Shown here: one piece after another, positions 15,735 to 24,787 of the stretch
How the letters are laid out: each line of letters begins with the position of its first letter
How positions within the stretch are numbered: the stretch's first letter is position 1
The notes under the pieces: model-generated
Told to the model about the DNA's origin: nothing
Databases searched by the model: none
The model's input: only the letters and a program-made list of their open reading frames with translations
Program-made: the position numbers and the translations under genes
Assembly: GCF_000724545.1 (NCBI RefSeq)
Contig: NZ_JHBV01000027.1
Span: 1 to 64,000, forward strand
Length of the DNA: 64,000 nucleotides
Reading direction: 5' to 3'
Origin: Aureispira sp. CCB-QB1
Lineage (GTDB): Bacteria; Bacteroidota; Bacteroidia; Chitinophagales; Saprospiraceae

Positions 15735-18005
15735 TTACCCCACGACCTGAATCTTAGCAAACTTGAGCATAATACGCTTTTCACCAACGCCATCTTCAAA
15801 GAAAATCGTAGCAACTTTACTACTACCATTGCCGTCAATAGCCACGATTTTTCCACTACCAAAACGCTCATGCAAGATCTTGGCTCCCGCAACGATTTGA
15901 GATATTGGGCTTGCTTTGAAATTAGCCATTTTTTGAGCCTGCTTGTTATTCCCTTTATTCATAGGGCTAAAGCGATTTCTATTCTTTTTAGGGAATTGAG
16001 ATACTTTGGCTCTGGCGGTTGTGCTAGACAGATCTAAATATTTAGGAGAAATTTCTTCTAAGAAACGGCTAGAGTTATTATACACCATATTGCCAAAACG
16101 ATAACGACTAGAAGCATAGGATAAGGTTAGTAGTTGCTCAGCTCTTGTGACAGCCACATAGAACAAACGGCGTTCTTCATCAACAGCAGCACGAGCATTT
16201 TTAGCCCGTAGTGACATCATGGATGGGAATAGATTCTCTTCGAGTCCTACAATAAAAATTGATTTGTATTCTAACCCTTTGGAAGAGTGTACCGACATAA
16301 GTTTTACACGTTTCACTTCCTCTTCATCTTTGTCAATATCGGTCAATAAAACCACATTTTGAAGATAACTGGCTAAGCTTTTGTCTTCTATGTTGGTGTT
16401 GAATTCATCAATTTCATCGTCTTCTACAAAAGCTTTAATACCGTCCAATAACTCTGTTACGTTTTCAACTCGATTTTGTGCTTCTACAGTTTTTTCTTTT
16501 TGAATATCTTTGATAATGCCTGTCATTTTGACGACATATTTTGCCAATTCATAAGCTGTAACTTCTTCCATCCGTTGTTGAAACATTTCTATTTGTGCTA
16601 CAAATTGCTTAATAGAATTTTCTGTACGCTTAGGTAAAGCAGCATGTTGGACATTTGTTAGAATCGTCCAAAGGGATAGGTTTTCATTTTCTGCGATTGT
16701 TGTTAATTTAGCAATTGACGTTGCCCCAATTCCTCTAGTAGGGTAGTTGATAATTCGTTTTAAACCTTCTTCATCTTTTGGATTAACAATTACTCTCAAA
16801 TAGCCTAAAACATCTTTTACTTCTTTTCTATCGTAAAAAGAAGTCCCCCCATAAATTTTGTAAGGAATACGATGCCCTTTTAGTGCTTCCTCAAATACAC
16901 GAGACTGTGCATTGGTTCTATATAGAATTGCAATGTCATCATTGGTAATATGATAGCGATTTTTTTGTTCTACAATCATATCAACAACTTTGCGAGCTTC
17001 TTCTGTATCTGTCATGGCGCGAATAACCCGAATTGGTTCTCCCCCGCCTTTAGACGTAAAAATTGTTTTCTTGATTTGTTTGCTATTTCTAGAAATGATA
17101 TCGTTGGCCGCTTGGACAATATAATTGGTAGAACGATAATTTTGCTCTAGCTTAAAGACCGTAATGTCAGGAAATTCTTTCTCGAAATCGAGAATGTTTT
17201 GAATGGTTGCTCCACGAAAAGCGTAGATACTTTGAGCATCGTCTCCTACCACACAAATATTCTTAGTACTTCCTGGGTAAGTAATCAATTTTTGAATGAT
17301 AGAATATTGCAATTGATTGGTATCTTGAAACTCATCTACTAAAATGTATTTAAAGCGTTTTTGATACTTTTCTAAGACGTTTTCGGGGTTCTCATCTAGC
17401 AAACGATACATTTGATACAACAAATCATCAAAGTCCATAGCGCCAGAGCGCATACATTTTTTTACATAAAGGTCATAAATTTTATAAATGTAGGGCATTT
17501 TTCGCTGTTTGTCCTCTTTGATACGTTCTATATCTAGAGCATAGTCTTCTGGAGAAACTAAATTGTTTTTAGCCAAAGATATGCGACTATAAACAGCAGA
17601 TGCATTATAAACTTTACTATCAAGCCCTCGTTTTTTGACAATTTCGGTAATGGCACTTTTCGCGTCTTGACTATCATAAATAGAAAAGTCTGAAGGGAAG
17701 CCAATTTTGGAAGCTTCACTACGTAATATTCTAGCAAAAATAGAGTGAAACGTACCTGCCCAAATATTGTTGGCATTATCTCCAGCTACTTTGGCAATAC
17801 GCTCTTTCATTTCCTTGGCAGCTTTGTTGGTAAAAGTTAGTGTCAAAATTTCCCAAGGAGGAATACCAGATTCTATTAGATGAGCAATTCGAAAGGTCAA
17901 TACACGTGTTTTGCCTGATCCAGGACCTGCTATGATTAATGCAGGACCAGTAATGTGGGTAACTGCTTTGCGTTGGATTTCGTTGAGTTCGTCCAAATAG
18001 CTCAT
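15735..18005 (-). CDS. pcrA: ATP-dependent DNA helicase PcrA/UvrD
   Basis: Superfamily 1A 3'-5' DNA helicase for nucleotide excision repair, mismatch repair and removal of stalled complexes. The motifs are complete in 756 residues: Walker A AGPGSGKT at 26-33, motif II DEFQDTNQLQ, motif III VVGDDAQSIYAFRGA, motif IV EQNYRST, motif V VHSSKGLEYKSIFIVGLEE and motif VI YVAVTRAEQL. The C-terminal segment (GSGKIVAIDGNGSSKVATIFF) matches the Tudor-like RNA-polymerase-binding end of PcrA/UvrD. Separation of PcrA from UvrD is nomenclature only. The gene is monocistronic, with a terminator 13 bases after its stop. Confidence 0.95.
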   Translation of the reverse strand: MSYLDELNEIQRKAVTHITGPALIIAGPGSGKTRVLTFRIAHLIESGIPPWEILTLTFTNKAAKEMKERIAKVAGDNANNIWAGTFHSIFARILRSEASKIGFPSDFSIYDSQDAKSAITEIVKKRGLDSKVYNASAVYSRISLAKNNLVSPEDYALDIERIKEDKQRKMPYIYKIYDLYVKKCMRSGAMDFDDLLYQMYRLLDENPENVLEKYQKRFKYILVDEFQDTNQLQYSIIQKLITYPGSTKNICVVGDDAQSIYAFRGATIQNILDFEKEFPDITVFKLEQNYRSTNYIVQAANDIISRNSKQIKKTIFTSKGGGEPIRVIRAMTDTEEARKVVDMIVEQKNRYHITNDDIAILYRTNAQSRVFEEALKGHRIPYKIYGGTSFYDRKEVKDVLGYLRVIVNPKDEEGLKRIINYPTRGIGATSIAKLTTIAENENLSLWTILTNVQHAALPKRTENSIKQFVAQIEMFQQRMEEVTAYELAKYVVKMTGIIKDIQKEKTVEAQNRVENVTELLDGIKAFVEDDEIDEFNTNIEDKSLASYLQNVVLLTDIDKDEEEVKRVKLMSVHSSKGLEYKSIFIVGLEENLFPSMMSLRAKNARAAVDEERRLFYVAVTRAEQLLTLSYASSRYRFGNMVYNNSSRFLEEISPKYLDLSSTTARAKVSQFPKKNRNRFSPMNKGNNKQAQKMANFKASPISQIVAGAKILHERFGSGKIVAIDGNGSSKVATIFFEDGVGEKRIMLKFAKIQVVG

Positions 18006-18082
18006 AATGTGGTTATTGTTTCGATTTTGTTAAAATATGCTAAAATATGTCGTTAAATAGGGTTTTCTTCCAAAAAGGAGAA

Positions 18083-18090
18083 CAAAAGTA
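18083..18090 (-). promoter_or_regulatory. Candidate -7 element (TACTTTTG) of pcrA
   Basis: Read on the minus strand, TACTTTTG matches TAnnTTTG, about 77 bases before the pcrA ATG. No well-spaced -33 element is evident. Confidence 0.4.
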
Positions 18091-18666
18091 CGAATTAATC
18101 TGTCTTTAATAATAGAAATAGAGTTAAACAAACTAAAAAAAATGCTTATAATTTTTAAATGTGGGCATGATTTTTATCTTTTTAAGAAGAAGGAGTAATC
18201 CACTATTAAGAACCGAGTTTGCGTGTTGATGACCAACCAATGAGCTCACAGAACGCAGCTAGTCACTAAAGGATGTAAACTAGTAGTAGCAGCGTTAAGA
18301 ATTAAGTAATCGTTCAGAAAAAGTATAGGAATCACGCAGTAGTAATGCAACTAAGTATCCCTATTGTTGCGCTACTCTGTATCGTGCAACTTTGCTTTAG
18401 TTGGCTAGTAATAAAGACAAAGCAAGACTTGTTCTCTTCGATCAGCACTAAAAAGTAAGACTATTTCTATCTATTCACTGTAAGGCGAATGGAGTGAAAG
18501 AACCCAAAAGAAAGTAAACTTGTATTTTGTTACCTCAGTTGAATTATCCCAAAAGTATAAAAGGTATCAAAAAAGATTAACTCCTTGATTAATGGCGGTC
18601 AGTGTTTTGATGAAAAGAGGGAATTTATCAGAAAAAAACGAGTGCTCTAACTTTTAACAAAAAAAC
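18091..18666. repeat. Repeat-derived spacer upstream of an unknown gene
   Basis: No gene was found. At 18211-18234 AACCGAGTTTGCGTGTTGATGACC resembles, after trimming, the AACCGAGCTATGCGAGTTGATGACC block at 8809, and fragments such as AGTAGTAGCAGCG (18281-18295) recall the dispersed repeat core. The spacer seems built from eroded repeat copies; the rest is featureless. Confidence 0.45.
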
Positions 18667-19230
18667 ATGAAATTATTAGACTATTTAAAAAATTCACTAT
18701 CTGAAGGATATCGAGAAGAAGGAAGAGTTGTTAGCTCAGAGCCTATACAAAGATCAAAGGATTATTGTTTGGGATATGCCAAGTGGTTAAAGACCAATAA
18801 GCATCAAGCAATGTTAGAGAAATTGTATAACGCTTCTTTAAATCAAAAAGATTTTGATATACCAGAAGATCCTGCAATTAATTTCTTAATGATTCCTAAA
18901 ATCAATGGATTTACATTGCAATATGATGCTAGGAGATGGAAAGAGGAAGATTTTAAGTACTTATTTGAATATTTTGCTACCTGCTTAATGCAAGAGCATG
19001 GTTTTGAATTAGTTGCTTCTGCTAAAGAGGTTGCAAAGTATACCGACAGGGTAGAAACGGTAGAACGTTATAAACTTAAAAATGTAAAGGATGAGGTTGA
19101 TTACAGTGATGTCCTTGTGCGTTTGTCGCTAATTGACAACGAGGTGAGTACAATAAAGTTCTGCGCAACTTGTACCAAAAAGCGTATTACGAACTTATCG
19201 CATCTTCTCAAAAAAATAGCTGCTGCCTGA
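18667..19230 (+). CDS. Hypothetical cytosolic protein
   Basis: I do not recognise this 187-residue protein. It has no signal peptide or membrane segment. It begins with an amphipathic helix (MKLLDYLKNSLSEGYREEGR), and the middle alternates hydrophobic and charged residues (INGFTLQYDARRWKEEDFKYLFEYFATCLMQ shows a strand followed by helices; quoted in part as ARRWKEEDFKYLFEY). The C-terminal third carries a CATC pair (KFCATCTKKR) followed by a basic helix. The Cys pair might bind metal, but only two Cys are present there. The gene stands alone, flanked by repeat-rich DNA upstream and a 287-base spacer downstream. Confidence 0.65.
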   Translation: MKLLDYLKNSLSEGYREEGRVVSSEPIQRSKDYCLGYAKWLKTNKHQAMLEKLYNASLNQKDFDIPEDPAINFLMIPKINGFTLQYDARRWKEEDFKYLFEYFATCLMQEHGFELVASAKEVAKYTDRVETVERYKLKNVKDEVDYSDVLVRLSLIDNEVSTIKFCATCTKKRITNLSHLLKKIAAA

Positions 19231-19384
19231 ATGAATGAGTTCAATGATTCAGAATAGGTGAAGTTGTTTTAAAATATTTTAGTGTTAGAGACGAATCTCT
19301 TGATTGTACCGAATAATAATTTTGGCGCGTATCTCTCCAAAAGTAATTCAATCTTTTCTTGTCTAATTATTGTAACTAAAGTAA

Positions 19385-19392
19385 TATTTTTG
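19385..19392 (+). promoter_or_regulatory. Candidate -7 element (TATTTTTG) for the lipoprotein-mutY pair
   Basis: TATTTTTG fits TAnnTTTG, about 125 bases upstream of the lipoprotein gene at 19518. A TTG at 19359 is spaced a little too far to be a convincing -33 element. Confidence 0.35.
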
Positions 19393-19517
19393 CATTTTAC
19401 ACTTAAAGTAAATCGTCAAGAGAAACCGTACTATAAGAAATTGTTCTTTTTAGTGCGAAAACTTTTGGACAATTACTTAAGAATCTATTTTGTCCGTATT
19501 CAAAACAAACAAGTAAT

Positions 19518-19865
19518 ATGCGTTTATTTATATTAATGATAGGAGCTGCTTTATTCTTAGGCAGTTGTACCACCAATTATGAGGTAAAAGATTTATATGG
19601 TAAGTGGATGGGAGAGAGCATGGGGTTCACATTTAATGAAGACGGTACTTGTGAAATTTTTATCAATGGGGAAAAAGACCCTAGAGAAACCTATTGGCGT
19701 GATGCAATGGGAAATACATTAGAATTTACAGCAAATGGCAAAGTGATCTTATCAAATGTAACGGTGAAAAGCCTAAAAGATGATATTTTAACCGTTGAAA
19801 TGCGTCCTCTACTGACAAAACGAGATGTTGCGACTGTAGTTCATGAAATGAAACGAGTAGAATAG
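19518..19865 (+). CDS. Small lipocalin-like lipoprotein
   Basis: 115-residue lipoprotein with signal sequence MRLFILMIGAALFLGSC (lipidation at Cys17). The mature part begins NYEVKDLYGKWMGESMGFTF, the pattern of a lipocalin-like or DUF-type beta-barrel in which a GxW near the start opens the barrel, followed by short beta strands and a charged C-terminus. No ligand can be inferred. It ends 4 bases before mutY, so the two genes are probably co-transcribed and translationally linked, though a functional tie to DNA repair is not obvious. Confidence 0.72.
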   Translation: MRLFILMIGAALFLGSCTTNYEVKDLYGKWMGESMGFTFNEDGTCEIFINGEKDPRETYWRDAMGNTLEFTANGKVILSNVTVKSLKDDILTVEMRPLLTKRDVATVVHEMKRVE

Positions 19866-19869
19866 TTGG

Positions 19870-20952
19870 ATGAACAAAAAAGCATTTTTTACCCAAAAGC
19901 TATTGGAGTGGTACCATCCTGATGACCGCCCTCTACCGTGGAAAGCCATTAAAAATCCTTATTTTATTTGGCTTTCTGAAATTATCTTGCAGCAAACTCG
20001 TGTTCAACAAGGGTTGCCATACTACCAAAAATTTGTAAAAAAATACCCTACTATAGTAGATTTGGCAAATGCTCCCGAAGACGACGTGTTTAAACTTTGG
20101 GAAGGTTTGGGGTATTACTCTCGTGCAAGAAATTTGCATTTTGCAGCAAAGACAGTTGCAACAACCTATCAAGGAAATTTTCCTACAACCTATCAAGATA
20201 TTCGTTCCTTAAAAGGAGTTGGTGATTATACAGCAGCAGCAATAGCATCTTTTGCTTATGATTTGCCCCATGCTGTGGTTGATGGAAATGTGTATCGAGT
20301 ACTTTCCCGTTTTTTTGGTATTAATACTCCTATAGATACCACGGCAGGCAAAAAAGAGTTTAAACAACTAGCCGATGAATTGTTGGCTTCCAAACAAGCT
20401 GCACGTTATAATCAAGCTATTATGGATTTTGGGGCTACTCATTGCACTCCAAAAGAGCCTAATTGCACGAGTTGTTTGCACCAAAAGCATTGTGTAGCAT
20501 TTCAAGAAAATCAAGTCACAGAATTACCTGTTAAATCCAAAAAAATAAAAAAGAGAAATCGCTACTTTTATTATTTGGTTCTAAAGCAAGAAACAAGTCT
20601 TTTTATACGCAAACGCAGCGAAAAAGACATCTGGGCAAACTTATACGAATTTCCACTTATAGAGTTGAACCAAGAGGTAGAAGGATTGTTTTTGTTAGAA
20701 GCTTTGGAAGAAACACTAATTTGGAAGACATTGTTTGAAAATCAGCCTACTGTACTGAATGGTGTTTCTAAGAAATACAAACAAACTTTGTCACACCAAA
20801 AAATAACCGCTCTCTTCTTAGAAATTGAAGTAAAACCTTCTTTTTTTTATGAAAACAAGAATTTAATAGCAATAGAACGAAAAAAAATTAAGAACTTTGC
20901 TTTCCCAAAGATTATTAGTAATTATTTGGAAAATATGAAGCTGTCGTTTTGA
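19870..20952 (+). CDS. mutY: A/G-specific adenine DNA glycosylase MutY
   Basis: Removes adenine mispaired with 8-oxoguanine. The 360 residues have an HhH-GPD fold with the catalytic Glu37 (LSEIILQQTRV), helix-hairpin-helix LKGVGDYTAAAIASFA and the conserved Asp138 of VVDGNVYRVLSR, followed by a C-x6-C-x2-C-x5-C iron-sulfur cluster (CTPKEPNCTSCLHQKHC). The C-terminal third is a MutT-like domain that recognises 8-oxoG (KRNRYFYYLVL onward). Everything needed for activity is present. The order mutY-ssb-gldE-gldD matches other Bacteroidota as I know them. Confidence 0.95.
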   Translation: MNKKAFFTQKLLEWYHPDDRPLPWKAIKNPYFIWLSEIILQQTRVQQGLPYYQKFVKKYPTIVDLANAPEDDVFKLWEGLGYYSRARNLHFAAKTVATTYQGNFPTTYQDIRSLKGVGDYTAAAIASFAYDLPHAVVDGNVYRVLSRFFGINTPIDTTAGKKEFKQLADELLASKQAARYNQAIMDFGATHCTPKEPNCTSCLHQKHCVAFQENQVTELPVKSKKIKKRNRYFYYLVLKQETSLFIRKRSEKDIWANLYEFPLIELNQEVEGLFLLEALEETLIWKTLFENQPTVLNGVSKKYKQTLSHQKITALFLEIEVKPSFFYENKNLIAIERKKIKNFAFPKIISNYLENMKLSF

Positions 20953-21253
20953 TCCTCTATCTTGTCATAGAGGGAGATAAAGGATGCAATTTTTTTTATA
21001 CAATGAACTTGTAGGGCAAATTAAAAAAAAAAAAAATAATTTTCTATTAGATAGAATCTAATAAGTTTGATGGCGCAAAAGAGATAGACATTTTTTCGCT
21101 AAAAAAAGCAACAAAAAAAAAATGCCTTCCGTTGAATATTGGCAGCATTGAGATCGAAAATTGCTAAAAACTTTGACGTTCTGAACATCAAAACCTTAAA
21201 TTTTTTTTGTATATTTAAACAAGATTCATTAATCTATTAACATTTTATATTAC
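20953..21253. other. Spacer between mutY and ssb
   Basis: No gene was found in these 301 bases. Just after mutY there is a 7-bp hairpin (CCTCTAT-CTTGTC-ATAGAGG at 20954-20973) without a T-run. A run of 14 A (about 21023-21036) and a palindromic stretch near 21045-21062 (TATTAGAT-AGA-ATCTAATA) follow. No clear -7 element for ssb was found. Confidence 0.4.
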
Positions 21254-21667
21254 ATGGTAAATAAAGTTACCTTAATCGGTCGATTGGGGAAAGATCCAGA
21301 AGTTCGCACATTGGAGAGTGGTACTAATATTGCTAAACTATCTTTGGCAACAGACGAGTCTTATAAGGACAAGAGTGGCGAGTGGCAAACTATTACGGAG
21401 TGGCATAACATTATTATGTGGAGGGATATGGCCGAACGTGCAGAAAGAATGCTGAAAAAAGGCTATTTAGTGTACATCGAAGGTAAATTGACCAACCGTT
21501 CTTGGCAAGATGAGAATGGCAATACAAAATATATCACAGAAGTTCGTGCCAATACCTTTAGGTTGTTGCGCAGCGAAATGAATGGGGATAGAACCAATGG
21601 GCAAGTGTCAAAGCCCAATAATGTTACAACAACAACAGCGGATGCTTCTGACGATTTACCGTTCTAA
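21254..21667 (+). CDS. ssb: Single-stranded DNA-binding protein
   Basis: Coats single-stranded DNA in replication, repair and recombination. The 137 residues hold an OB fold (VNKVTLIGRLGKDPEVRTLESG and TEWHNIIMWRDMAERAERMLKKG, in part) and a short flexible Thr/Asn-rich linker, ending in DASDDLPF, the acidic tip that recruits partner proteins such as RecQ, PriA and exonuclease I. It sits between mutY and gldE; a promoter of its own is likely because of the 301-base spacer. Confidence 0.96.
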   Translation: MVNKVTLIGRLGKDPEVRTLESGTNIAKLSLATDESYKDKSGEWQTITEWHNIIMWRDMAERAERMLKKGYLVYIEGKLTNRSWQDENGNTKYITEVRANTFRLLRSEMNGDRTNGQVSKPNNVTTTTADASDDLPF

Positions 21668-21746
21668 GCAATAGAAATATATCTGAAACCAAAGTATTAA
21701 AGCTTGCTTTGGTTTCTGATTTTTTATTTAACTAATCACTTAACTT

Positions 21747-23156
21747 TTGGAAACCGAGCCTAGTCATATATTTGATTGGTATCAATTTACTCCGATTTTA
21801 CTCACTGGGTCTTATTCAGTGATAATTCTGAATACCATTTCTATATGCTTTTTGTTAGTGTGTTCTGGACTTTTGTCTGGTTCCGAAGTTGCCTTTTTTT
21901 CTTTGGGGCATCAAGATAAAGCTCAACTGATCGAGGAGCAAACTAGTGCGGCATCTCGTATTTTAGCACTATTAGATAAACCAAGGTATTTATTATCCAC
22001 TATTTTAATCGCCAACAATATTATTAATATTGCGATTATTTTAGTATCCAACTCTTTATTAAAACAATTATTACCATCTAATCTTAGTGCATTTTTACAT
22101 TTGCCAGCTTGGACAAATGAGCCACTCAACTTCATGATCAGTGTTGTTGCAGTTACCTTTTTGTTGGTGCTTTTTGGTGAGGTAGCTCCCAAAGTTTACG
22201 CCAATCAAAACAGTATGAATATTGCTCGATTTATGAGTGGACCATTAACGGTCATGAAAAAGATGTTTCATCCTCTCAGTTTAATCTTGGTGAATAGCAC
22301 ACAGTTTGTAGAGCAGCGCTTAAGAGATAATATGAATCAAAAAGCGATTACGCAAGAAGATATTGCTAGCGCTATTGAATTGACAGTAAAGGACAATAAG
22401 TACGCTGAGCAAGATGTAGATATTCTCAAAGGTATTATTCGTTTTGGCAATACGTCTGCTGCCGAAATAATGAAACCTAGGATGAAGGTTGTTGCTATGG
22501 GAATGGAATCTACTTTCGAAGAGTTGATTGCTGTGTTTAGAGATGAGCCTTATTCTAGAATTCCTATTTATGAGGAAGATTTGGACCAAGTGAAAGGAAT
22601 TATTCATGCCAAAGATTTGCTTGAATACCTAGGTCGTGAAGATGAAGTAAACTGGCATGAATTGATTCGTCCTCCTTTAATTACTCCTGAGAAAAAGAAA
22701 ATTGATCATTTATTTAATGACTTTCAGGAAAAACGGACGCATATGGCTATTGTTGTGGATGAGTATGGAGGAACAAGGGGAATTGTTACCATGGAAGATG
22801 TCTTGGAAGAGATTGTCGGGGAAATATTGGACGAATTTGATGATGTAGAAGAAAAAATCTATAAAAAAATTGATGATTATACCTACGATTTTGATGGGAG
22901 TACGCCTATACTAGAAATTTGTCGTGTATTGGATTTGAGACCAGATTTTTTTGATGATCAAAGAGAAGGGGCAGAAACTATTGCGGGATTGGTTTTGGTA
23001 CTGAATGGAACAATGCCTAAGGTTAACACCACGATTATGTGCAAGGACTGTCAACTAAAAACTCTGGCTGCTAGTGCTCGAAGAATTGAAAAAATTCGTA
23101 TTGTTTTGCCCGAAACAGATAATATCGACTTACTTTCCTCCGTTTCTGAAAAGTAA
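21747..23156 (+). CDS. gldE: Gliding-motility-associated protein GldE (CNNM/CorC type)
   Basis: 469-residue integral membrane protein in the DUF21-CBS-CBS-CorC_C family. Residues 20-190 hold four hydrophobic segments (SGLLSGSEVAFFSLG marks the DUF21 start), followed by tandem CBS domains (EIMKPRMKVVAMGM, AIVVDEYGGTRGIVTMEDVLEE) and a C-terminal CorC domain. Most relatives export Mg or Co ions; GldE also supports gliding in Flavobacterium and partners GldD. The TTG start gives METEPSHIFDW. The gene lies upstream of gldD. A second CNNM paralogue is at 27648-28895. Confidence 0.9.
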   Translation: METEPSHIFDWYQFTPILLTGSYSVIILNTISICFLLVCSGLLSGSEVAFFSLGHQDKAQLIEEQTSAASRILALLDKPRYLLSTILIANNIINIAIILVSNSLLKQLLPSNLSAFLHLPAWTNEPLNFMISVVAVTFLLVLFGEVAPKVYANQNSMNIARFMSGPLTVMKKMFHPLSLILVNSTQFVEQRLRDNMNQKAITQEDIASAIELTVKDNKYAEQDVDILKGIIRFGNTSAAEIMKPRMKVVAMGMESTFEELIAVFRDEPYSRIPIYEEDLDQVKGIIHAKDLLEYLGREDEVNWHELIRPPLITPEKKKIDHLFNDFQEKRTHMAIVVDEYGGTRGIVTMEDVLEEIVGEILDEFDDVEEKIYKKIDDYTYDFDGSTPILEICRVLDLRPDFFDDQREGAETIAGLVLVLNGTMPKVNTTIMCKDCQLKTLAASARRIEKIRIVLPETDNIDLLSSVSEK

Positions 23157-23251
23157 TTTCAGTTAAAAAGATTCGTCTTAGATAGCTACAAGCAAGTTGC
23201 AAAAATTTATATCGCCTTGTTTTAGCTAAAAAAAAAATTAATCCAACCAAT

Positions 23252-23857
23252 ATGCGTTTATTGCTCTTGTCTATTGTTTTGATGCTTACTATAGCTTGTT
23301 CGGAAGATCGGATTCCAATACCCAAGCCAAGAATGTATCCTAAGGTAACTTATCCTGAACGTAACTATGTGTCCTTTGATAAGGATTACTGTGCCTTTTC
23401 TTTTGAGTATCCTGACTATATGAAATTCGAAAAAGATAGTATGTTAATCAACCAAGCTGCAAAGCACCCATGTTGGTTTACAATGCAGTTGCCTAGTTTG
23501 TATGGAAGCATACACTTTACGTATACAGACATAGGAGGCGACTCGGTGGATCAAAAATTGTTTGATGTACTATCGGACTCTTATATACTATCTGAAAAAC
23601 ACAATATAAAAGCAACTGGACGAACTACAGAAGATTTTATTGACAAGGACAGAAACTTGTACGCAATCACCTTTAGTGTTGATGGAGATGTTGCTTCTCC
23701 CTATCATTTTAGGCTAACCGATAGTTTAAATCATGCCGTATGGGCTTCTTTGTATTTTAATACCAAGCCCAATGCAGATTCTATGGCACCAATCGTTGCT
23801 TTTGTAAAAGAGGATTTAGAAAAGGTTATTAATACCTTTGAGTGGAATGAAAATTAA
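23252..23857 (+). CDS. gldD: Gliding-motility lipoprotein GldD
   Basis: 201-residue lipoprotein needed for gliding in Flavobacteria. The signal ends LTIAC, with Cys16 lipidated. The mature start (PKPRMYPKVTYPERNY) and the internal CAFSFEYPDYMKFEKDS and KHPCWFTMQLPSLYGSIHFTY blocks are the hallmark GldD pattern. It directly follows gldE, its known partner, with 95 bases between. Its biochemical activity is unknown; it is thought to act in the periplasm or at the inner membrane with GldE, possibly in assembly of the gliding/type IX secretion machinery. Confidence 0.92.
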   Translation: MRLLLLSIVLMLTIACSEDRIPIPKPRMYPKVTYPERNYVSFDKDYCAFSFEYPDYMKFEKDSMLINQAAKHPCWFTMQLPSLYGSIHFTYTDIGGDSVDQKLFDVLSDSYILSEKHNIKATGRTTEDFIDKDRNLYAITFSVDGDVASPYHFRLTDSLNHAVWASLYFNTKPNADSMAPIVAFVKEDLEKVINTFEWNEN

Positions 23858-23864
23858 ATAAAAT

Positions 23865-24635
23865 ATGCATTATAAAAAGGCTAAAAAAAGTAATATAGAT
23901 AAAGACAAGTTAATTTATGGGCGACATCCAATTATGGATTCTATTCATAATGGAATGTCCATTGATAAAATTATGCTTTCGCAAGCTGTTAAGGGAGACT
24001 ATGAAAAAGAGCTACGGACTTTGTGCAAAGAACGTAATATTCCTCTACACATTGTGCCTAAGGATAGAATTAGTAACATAACACAGAAAAACCATCAAGG
24101 AGTTTTAGGGTTCTTATCATACATAGAATACCAGTTAATTGAGGATGTTTTTCCTTTGATTTATGAAAAAGGTGAAGTGCCTTTGGTTGTTGTTTTAGAT
24201 AGCATTACAGATGTTCGTAATATGGGAGCTATTGCCCGTTCTGCGGAAGCAATGGGAGCACATGCTTTGATTGTTCCTTTTAAGAAAACAGCTCAAATTA
24301 ATGCAGAGGCTTTAAAAACTTCTGCTGGAGCTTTGTCCAAAATTCCTGTTTGTAGAACTGCGAGTTTAGGAAATGCTATTGATTATTTGTTGATGAATGG
24401 TGTACAAGTTGTCGCAGCAGATTTGAGGGGAAAAGAAATGTTAGACGAGTTGGATATGACAATGCCAACAGCGATTGTAATGGGGGCAGAAGATGAAGGG
24501 GTACGCCCACACATTCTTAGAAAAGCAACCAGTTGGTTTAAAATACCTATGATGGGAACAACCGATTCATTTAATGTTTCGGTGGCTGCAGGAATTGTTT
24601 TGTACGAAGCTATCCGACAACGTATCAAACTTTAA
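23865..24635 (+). CDS. rlmB: 23S rRNA (guanosine-2'-O-)-methyltransferase RlmB-like (SpoU/TrmH)
   Basis: SAM-dependent 2'-O-ribose methyltransferase of the SPOUT class, most like RlmB (modifies 23S rRNA G2251). The 256 residues have an L30e-like RNA-binding N-domain (IYGRHPIMDSIHNGMSIDKIM) and a knotted catalytic domain with motif 1 SITDVRNMGAIARSAEAMGA, motif 2 VMGAEDEGV and motif 3 IPMMGTTDSFNVSVAAGI. It lies 7 bases after gldD and is probably in the same transcript. The substrate is assigned by family similarity only; a tRNA target is the alternative. Confidence 0.9.
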   Translation: MHYKKAKKSNIDKDKLIYGRHPIMDSIHNGMSIDKIMLSQAVKGDYEKELRTLCKERNIPLHIVPKDRISNITQKNHQGVLGFLSYIEYQLIEDVFPLIYEKGEVPLVVVLDSITDVRNMGAIARSAEAMGAHALIVPFKKTAQINAEALKTSAGALSKIPVCRTASLGNAIDYLLMNGVQVVAADLRGKEMLDELDMTMPTAIVMGAEDEGVRPHILRKATSWFKIPMMGTTDSFNVSVAAGIVLYEAIRQRIKL

Positions 24636-24700
24636 GTTTACAGCAAGAATTCAACATATTTAAACGAATTTTACTATTCTTATTCAAATAGAAAAAAAAC

Positions 24701-24730
24701 AAGCCCAAGCTCTGAAAAGAACTTGGGCTT
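24701..24730. terminator. Terminator between convergent rlmB and serpin genes
   Basis: A 9-bp stem (AAGCCCAAG with CTTGGGCTT) is preceded by eight A and followed by TTTACT. On the minus strand it ends in a T-run and so would serve the serpin gene (stop at 24788) best, and rlmB secondarily. Confidence 0.75.
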
Positions 24731-24787
24731 TACTCATTTATAACAAATGAATAACCAAACTAATAAATTCTAACAAAAGAACAAAAC

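Noticed and set aside
15615-16037. 140-codon plus-strand ORF after the porin gene
   Set aside because: It runs through a terminator hairpin and then the antisense of the pcrA C-terminus; the composition is not protein-like.
19282-19536. 84-codon ORF with GTG start between the unknown gene and the small lipoprotein
   Set aside because: It overlaps the start of the lipoprotein gene, contains a likely -7 element, and has no recognisable sequence or signal.
20954-20973. Terminator after mutY
   Set aside because: The 7-bp hairpin is followed by GAGATAAAGG, not a T-run, so termination is not supported.
21747-23156. Hemolysin as the function of the two CNNM genes
   Set aside because: The name is historical; domains are those of CorC/CNNM ion exporters and, for this one, GldE by its gldD neighbour.
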